Assembly (NCBI RefSeq): GCF_002307495.1
Contig: NZ_NTMR01000002.1
Location: 62,001 to 126,000 of the forward strand
Source of the DNA: Pseudomonas abyssi
Lineage (GTDB): Bacteria; Pseudomonadota; Gammaproteobacteria; Pseudomonadales; Pseudomonadaceae
Direction: 5' to 3'
DNA length: 64,000 bases
The notes under the pieces: generated by a model
Databases searched by the model: none
Told to the model about the DNA's origin: nothing
The model's input: only the letters and a program-made list of their open reading frames with translations
Translations under genes and position numbers: made by a program
Part shown: one piece after another, positions 60,026-64,000 of the stretch
Layout of the letters: every line of letters begins with the position of its first letter
How positions within the stretch are numbered: position 1 is the first letter of the stretch

Positions 60026-61041
60026 CCGAGCAAGTAGAAGAACTGACCAGGGGCGATGCGCTGGCCAAGGTGGCGGCGCTGGAGGCTGAGAACGCAGAGC
60101 TACGCAAGCGGGTATGTGTGCCGGATGGGTGGATGGTAGTGCCCTCGCAATGCACCTCCCAGATGGAGGATGCCTACGACCAGCAGTGTGCAGACGACAA
60201 TGCATACGGGTGCTCCATGCACTTGCCAGCGTACGAGGCCATGCTCACCGCCGTACCTGCGCCTGTTGAGCGGCTTGCTACTGACGGCGGGCGCAATCAG
60301 CGCTTTGAGGGGCTATTTGAAGGCGAGACGCCGGATCAGCGTGACGCTCGCCTTGCGTCTGCTGCGTCTGTTGAGCGGGTGGAGCGGGTGGAGCGGGAGG
60401 CGCAGTCCAAGGTCGCCCGTTGCATCGGCATGCGCCCCGGAATGGGCGAGGTGACGGTAAAGGTCGAAGACGGGATTGTTTCCGGGTGGCTTGACCCAGG
60501 ATGCACCGTTTATATCTACCCAACCACACAACCGGCAGCGCCTGCCCAGCACTCCGACGATGTTGCGGTAGATCGGTTTGCTGCAGCCATGAAAGCGAAG
60601 CTGGCAGCGGCTCGCGCAAAAGGCCGCAGCGGCTGGGACGATCCATCCGCGTGCAGCATTGAGTATCTGGCCCAGCTGCTGCACGCGCACCTCCGCAAGC
60701 GCAACGCCGGAACGTTCGAAGACGTCGCCAACTTCTGCATGATGCTGCATCAGCGCGGAGCTGACCCTGCTGCTCTATCCGAAGCGCCTGCCCCGGACGT
60801 GGCGGGGCTTGAGTTCACGCTCGCGCATCCGGATGGCGAGAAGCGCACCGTTATGATGACCAAGGATGAGGTGCAGCAGTACATGGTCGATGAAATCTAC
60901 GAGAAGCTTGGCGCACTCGTATGCAGTTGCGAGCCGGTCGGTGAAACGAACGTATGCGACTGCAACTGCATTGACCGCATTGAGCAGTTCGAGATCGCCG
61001 CCCACCAGCAGCGGGGGGGGGAGACATGCTCGCACTGTTAA
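60022..61041 (+). CDS. Ead/Ea22-like phage protein
   Basis: A 339-residue protein starting MTEQVEELTRGDALAKVAALEAENAELRKRV, a coiled coil, with a low-complexity repeat VERVERVERE (about 116-125) and a C-terminal CSCEP..CDCNC cysteine cluster. The block VDRFAAAMKAKLAAARAKGRSGWDDPSACSIEYLAQLLHAHLRKRN..DVANFCMMLHQRGA is the Ead/Ea22-like signature. Ea22 proteins promote lysogeny under stress in lambda-like phages. Overlaps the next gene. Confidence 0.75.
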   Translation: MTEQVEELTRGDALAKVAALEAENAELRKRVCVPDGWMVVPSQCTSQMEDAYDQQCADDNAYGCSMHLPAYEAMLTAVPAPVERLATDGGRNQRFEGLFEGETPDQRDARLASAASVERVERVEREAQSKVARCIGMRPGMGEVTVKVEDGIVSGWLDPGCTVYIYPTTQPAAPAQHSDDVAVDRFAAAMKAKLAAARAKGRSGWDDPSACSIEYLAQLLHAHLRKRNAGTFEDVANFCMMLHQRGADPAALSEAPAPDVAGLEFTLAHPDGEKRTVMMTKDEVQQYMVDEIYEKLGALVCSCEPVGETNVCDCNCIDRIEQFEIAAHQQRGGETCSHC

Positions 61042-61244
61042 TTTCATGGCTATTGATCGGCGCAGTGTTTTTCGCAGGTGCATGCGCTGAAATACTGCCG
61101 AAACATCGTCGCAGACGAAGCGACCTTTGGCAGATGCCAGCCGGAGCATTGTTTTTCATGGTGCTTGGCCCTGCCATCTGCGTCACTTGGCAGCTTGGTA
61201 CTTGGAGAAACGAACGCCGCAATCAGGAGCAGCCCCATGAGTAA
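61026..61244 (+). CDS. Small membrane protein with two hydrophobic segments
   Basis: A 72-residue protein (MLALLISWLLIGAVFFAGACAEILPK ... ALFFMVLGPAICVTW) with two membrane helices separated by a basic loop and a hydrophilic tail. The ribosome site is the GGGGGAG run inside the end of the Ea22-like gene. Function unknown; could be a superinfection or exclusion protein. Confidence 0.6.
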   Translation: MLALLISWLLIGAVFFAGACAEILPKHRRRRSDLWQMPAGALFFMVLGPAICVTWQLGTWRNERRNQEQPHE

Positions 61245-61497
61245 GCATTTATCAGAACTGGCCAGCAAATGCCAAGGTGTCGCCCGCTGTCTTACCTTCA
61301 ACGATGACACGCCTCAATCGGATGCGAAAAAGACGCTGCTGGCGGCTTCACACGCGCTCGATGGAGAGTCTATCCGTGTCCACAAAAAGCGTGACGGGCT
61401 GCTGATCACCAACGCACGTGGCAAGTGCCGGTTCCTCACCTTACGCGAGCGGCTTGCCGTCTGGTTGCTGCGCGGCAAAACCGAGGTGCGGCCATGA
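61237..61497 (+). CDS. Small phage protein
   Basis: An 86-residue protein (MSKHLSELASKCQGVARCLTFNDDTPQSDAKKTLLAASHALDG...), start overlapping the previous stop, ending in a basic Arg/Leu-rich segment (LTLRERLAVWLLRGKTEVRP). Translationally coupled; no recognised family. Confidence 0.6.
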   Translation: MSKHLSELASKCQGVARCLTFNDDTPQSDAKKTLLAASHALDGESIRVHKKRDGLLITNARGKCRFLTLRERLAVWLLRGKTEVRP

Positions 61498-61961
61498 GTA
61501 AGCCGGAGATTGTCGGGTATCTCAATTTCGGAGCGCTGACCGGCAAACCTGTCGTCAGCGCGGATTGCTGGAGTGAGCTTGCGTCAGAGCCGCTAATCCG
61601 CCTCGCCGACCACGAAGCCGCCATGCGCGAATTCCGACAGGCAATGCACGCGATGGCAAAAAGCGTTGGCGCCAAGCTGGCAGCAGATCACGAATCCTCC
61701 CGCGCAGCCGACAAGGCGCGGATTGCGGAGCTGGAGAAAGAGCGCGACGAGTGGCATCGGCTTTTCGACAGCGCTGGACAGCTCTCAAAGAATGCCTGTG
61801 ACGACCTCAATTCAGCAAAATCGCGGATAGCGGAGCTGGTGCTATCGCTGCGCACGGTTGTCGGGATGCTGCACCACAGAGCAACAACGCCGCTTGAGCG
61901 CCAGGCGATACGCATCGCAGAGACAGCCCTAGCCCAGCAGGGCAAGGAGGGTGAGGCGTGA
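61494..61961 (+). CDS. Ead-like / coiled-coil phage protein
   Basis: A 155-residue protein, ATG overlapping the previous stop (ATGA). It has an N-terminal domain (MSKPEIVGYLNFGALTGKPVVSADCWSELASEPLIRLADHEAAM) and a long coiled coil (ARIAELEKERDEWHRLFDSAGQLSKNA...). This architecture resembles short ead/ea22-like proteins. Function uncertain. Confidence 0.6.
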   Translation: MSKPEIVGYLNFGALTGKPVVSADCWSELASEPLIRLADHEAAMREFRQAMHAMAKSVGAKLAADHESSRAADKARIAELEKERDEWHRLFDSAGQLSKNACDDLNSAKSRIAELVLSLRTVVGMLHHRATTPLERQAIRIAETALAQQGKEGEA

Positions 61962-62155
61962 GCGAACGGACACCGCAGCAGCGTATAGACGAGGCGCTTG
62001 ATCGAGTCCTTCGAGCGTCCGGCAGCAGGCTGGAAAACTACACGATGCCATCAACGCTCAAGGCAATGCGCGATGAAATGCGGGCGATCATGGGCGAGTC
62101 GTACATAGCCGGATCGAATGCATGTCATAGGGCGATTAAAGGCAAAAAGCCATGA
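61958..62155 (+). CDS. Small phage protein
   Basis: A 65-residue protein starting with GTG that overlaps the previous stop (GTGA). The sequence MSERTPQQRIDEALDRVLRASGSRLENYTMPSTLKAMRDEMRAIMGESYIAG is predicted helical, with a basic end. Function unknown. Confidence 0.55.
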   Translation: MSERTPQQRIDEALDRVLRASGSRLENYTMPSTLKAMRDEMRAIMGESYIAGSNACHRAIKGKKP

Positions 62156-62358
62156 AAGCCCTACCCCTCAACATAGCCCGCTGCGCCGGACGCTTTGATC
62201 TGATGCCAGACGGCCAGTGGTGCCCGGAGCGCAACACCTGCAAGCGCTACCTGGCATTCACGCAGTGGGATCGCGGCGTAGTGCAAGATTACCAGGGCAT
62301 CCGCGTGAACATGGGCGTGCCGGACTGCCGGCACAAGATCGAAGCCGAGCAGCAATAA
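62152..62358 (+). CDS. Small phage protein with cysteine pair
   Basis: A 68-residue protein (MKALPLNIARCAGRFDLMPDGQWCPERNTCKRYLAF...) with four cysteines that could bind a metal (RCAG, WCPERNTC, PDCRHK). ATGA overlap with the previous gene. Last of the tightly overlapping chain. Confidence 0.55.
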   Translation: MKALPLNIARCAGRFDLMPDGQWCPERNTCKRYLAFTQWDRGVVQDYQGIRVNMGVPDCRHKIEAEQQ

Positions 62359-62403
62359 CCCAACCCAACTTTGGCACCACCCTACACGCCGGGAGGCATA
62401 GAT

Positions 62404-63264
62404 ATGTCAGCAACCACAGCATTAAAATTGTTCGAAGACACTCAAAGCACCATGATCCTAATGATGCTCTACCCGCTCGCAACTACCACTGAAGAGTCGC
62501 ATGACGAAGTGGCCCGCAAGGTGCGCGGCGAGAGAACGGCTATTAAGCGCTTCCCAGATCAAGGCACGCTGATAGGAGCAAAGCCTGTAAGCCCATCAAG
62601 CGCGTACACTTTCGACGCGACCGACAGGGATCGAATGTACGCAACAGGCCCTGAATACTTGCTGCGCCACCCAGCCGAAATTCTGGGTGATCGCGCAGAA
62701 CTTATGATGATGTGCGAGGACGGCACGATTAAATGGACGTGCTTCATCAGGAAAGAAAAGCCGAAGAAAGTGATCTGCGCCGAGAAAATACATTCTTTCT
62801 ATGAGTTCCACTGCATGACTGGCGGACCCAAGGGATGGTACGACTACGGCATTCGCGCAATAGCATTTAACAAGAACGGGCGTCCGCTAATGATGAAAAT
62901 AGCCGGGATGCACGGGCATACCGGACAGGATGCCTTTAACGCATTTATCGCGGCAAGCGTTATAGAGGACGCGCATCGAGCAGGATCTGTGCTGTGCACT
63001 CTTGAGGCCGAGTCCAAAATTACATTCCCGGTTTCGATTGACGAGTATAAGCAATTCCTGGCGGATCGAGACGGGCACAGAAACACGCCGACCGGAAGGC
63101 GCAATACGATCCTTCATTTCTGCGGCGAACATGCGAGACGACGTGGCGGAAAGCTAACTGAAGTTCGGGCGCACGCAAGGGGTGCAAGAGTATTCGAGAC
63201 AGGCGGAATGACGCTCACGATTACGCCGCCGCCAGAGTGGGAAGAACTGAGCCGGGAGGCATAG
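62404..63264 (+). CDS. Unassigned 286-residue phage protein next to the excisionase
   Basis: Starts at ATG 62404 behind GGGAGG, 45 bases after the previous stop, so it is not in the overlapping chain. Soluble, without signal or membrane segment. A central HTGQDAFNAFIAASVIEDAH stretch and a C-terminal NTILHFCGEHARRRGGKLTEVRAHARGARVF end resemble short phage proteins whose function is not established. Codon use is less GC-rich than its neighbours. Possibly an accessory or defence gene near the attachment side. Confidence 0.6.
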   Translation: MSATTALKLFEDTQSTMILMMLYPLATTTEESHDEVARKVRGERTAIKRFPDQGTLIGAKPVSPSSAYTFDATDRDRMYATGPEYLLRHPAEILGDRAELMMMCEDGTIKWTCFIRKEKPKKVICAEKIHSFYEFHCMTGGPKGWYDYGIRAIAFNKNGRPLMMKIAGMHGHTGQDAFNAFIAASVIEDAHRAGSVLCTLEAESKITFPVSIDEYKQFLADRDGHRNTPTGRRNTILHFCGEHARRRGGKLTEVRAHARGARVFETGGMTLTITPPPEWEELSREA

Positions 63265-63267
63265 CAG

Positions 63268-63531
63268 ATGAAACTCATCACGCTTGAGGCGTGGGCCGAA
63301 CGGCTGGCCCCGCCGCCCACCATCAACACCCTGCGGGCATGGGCCCGTAGCGGCAAGTTCGACCCACCTGCCCAGAAGATGGGTCGCACCTACTACGTTG
63401 ACGAGAATGCCGAGTATTGCGACTCTGACCCGCTACCCGACATTCCAGACGCCCCATTGATCAACCGAATCGAGCGCGCACGCCATGGCACCCAGACCCC
63501 GCACGGCAGGCTCCAAGGATCTGCCGCCTAA
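63268..63531 (+). CDS. Excisionase (Xis-like)
   Basis: An 87-residue protein with a winged-helix pattern MKLITLEAWAERLAPPPTINTLRAWARSGKFDPPAQKMGRTYYVDENAEY, very close in layout to lambda-type excisionases (tryptophan, PPxxTLRxW, GRxYYV). It overlaps the integrase start by 47 bases and both are on the plus strand, as Xis/Int pairs always are. Confidence 0.85.
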   Translation: MKLITLEAWAERLAPPPTINTLRAWARSGKFDPPAQKMGRTYYVDENAEYCDSDPLPDIPDAPLINRIERARHGTQTPHGRLQGSAA

Positions 63532-64000
63532 CCTGTACCGCAAGACCGACAAGCGCAACGGCGTGACGTACTACACCTACCGCGACCCGATGACAGGGCG
63601 GTCGTTCGGCCTTGGTACGGACAAGGCGGCCGCCATCCGTGAGGCTCATGCGGCCAACGCACATTTCAGCCCGGCCAGTCTGGCCCAGCGCATGCAGGGC
63701 GGGCAGCCGTTCCGGGCGTGGTGCGACGAATACCGCCGCATCATCGACGAGCGAGACATCGCAGCATCAACCCGGCGCAACCTGGGCATGCGAATCAACC
63801 GGCTGACAGAGCTGTTCGGGGAGCGGGATATTCGGGACATCAGCACCAGGGAGGTGGCCGAGTATCTGGGCGGGCTGGCGAAGGAAGGCAAGGCGCAAAT
63901 GAGCCGGGCAATGCGGTCGCTGCTGAGCGATATGTTTGCCGAGGCCATAGCGGCAGGCTGGACTGATGCCAACCCCGTGCAGGTAACCAAGGCCGCCCGG
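63485..64000 (+). CDS. Lambda-type integrase, N-terminal 172 residues (cut by window edge)
   Basis: Begins MAPRPRTAGSKDLPPNLYRK with the lambda Int arm-binding domain features KDLPPNLY, YYTYRDPMTGRSFGLGTDK, then a core-binding helical region with MRSLLSDMFAEAIAAGWTDANPVQVTKAAR. The catalytic part is outside the window. Its position at the right end fixes the prophage orientation: the right attachment site should follow directly. Confidence 0.92.
   Translation, partial: MAPRPRTAGSKDLPPNLYRKTDKRNGVTYYTYRDPMTGRSFGLGTDKAAAIREAHAANAHFSPASLAQRMQGGQPFRAWCDEYRRIIDERDIAASTRRNLGMRINRLTELFGERDIRDISTREVAEYLGGLAKEGKAQMSRAMRSLLSDMFAEAIAAGWTDANPVQVTKAAR

Larger units (their letters stand above)
20713..64000. 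mobile_element. Lambdoid siphophage-type prophage (right end outside the window)
   Basis: Everything from the broken ArsC-like gene to the window edge is phage: left-end SOS-linked gene, lysis, tail, head and packaging genes on the minus strand, Q, replication and control genes, repressor, accessory chain, excisionase and a lambda-type integrase at the right edge. The integrase runs off the window, so the right attachment site lies just beyond. All head, tail and packaging functions look intact; the only clear lesion is in the DNA methyltransferase. Confidence 0.9.

Noticed and set aside
1-64000. CRISPR arrays, insertion sequences, complete tRNA or rRNA genes
   Set aside because: No regularly spaced repeats, transposase genes or complete RNA genes were seen on either strand.

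Overview
The window has two parts: a conserved chromosomal block (1-20,712) and most of a lambdoid siphophage-type prophage (about 20,713 to beyond 64,000, where the integrase is cut by the window edge). Gene order, protein sequences and the high GC content point to a gammaproteobacterium of the Pseudomonas / Halopseudomonas / Stutzerimonas group. The species cannot be read from the sequence alone.

Host block. Read on the minus strand from right to left: rpsB-tsf-pyrH-frr-uppS-cdsA-dxr-rseP-bamA-skp-lpxD-fabZ-lpxA-lpxB-rnhB-dnaE (dnaE partial). This is the classical cluster joining translation, isoprenoid and phospholipid precursors, outer-membrane assembly and lipid A synthesis. Divergent on the plus strand are map, glnD and dapC. 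The next gene, an ArsC/YffB-like reductase, survives only as ten codons, marking the region where the prophage begins.

Prophage late half (minus strand, 44.8 to 21.4 kb). Two holin-like membrane proteins, a virion-type protein, terminase small and large subunits, gpW-like joiner, portal, a ClpP-protease/major-capsid fusion, decoration protein, head-tail and tail-completion proteins, tail tube, two inserted non-structural genes, a tail-assembly chaperone with a canonical -1 slippery site, tape measure, tail-tip proteins, an SGNH-hydrolase tail fibre, then a muramidase-like lysozyme and nested spanins. Lysis genes therefore sit at both ends of the late operon. A Q-like antiterminator, a good sigma-70 promoter and two consecutive terminators lie just upstream of the holins, the layout of lambda Q/PR'/tR'.

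Prophage early and control half. The minus-strand early operon runs cro-like, rha/KilAC, O-like, P-like, DUF2591-like, a second complete tyrosine recombinase, rusA, a zinc-finger protein and Q. The plus strand carries an S24-type repressor, small peptides, a BstA-like abortive-infection candidate, and then (behind a second repressor-controlled promoter and a boxA/hairpin leader) a long chain of overlapping small genes including a LuxR-type regulator, a DUF4942 gene, a frameshifted cytosine methyltransferase, Ead/Ea22-like proteins, excisionase and the lambda-type integrase.

Main discoveries by reading: a shared 15-bp operator (TAAAC-N5-GTTTA type) at the cro/repressor switch and again at the rightward promoter; a boxA-hairpin antitermination-like site; a LexA box over the promoter of the outermost phage gene; ribosome-site-sequestering hairpins in front of two genes inserted in the tail operon; and a possible BstA-type defence locus next to the immunity region.
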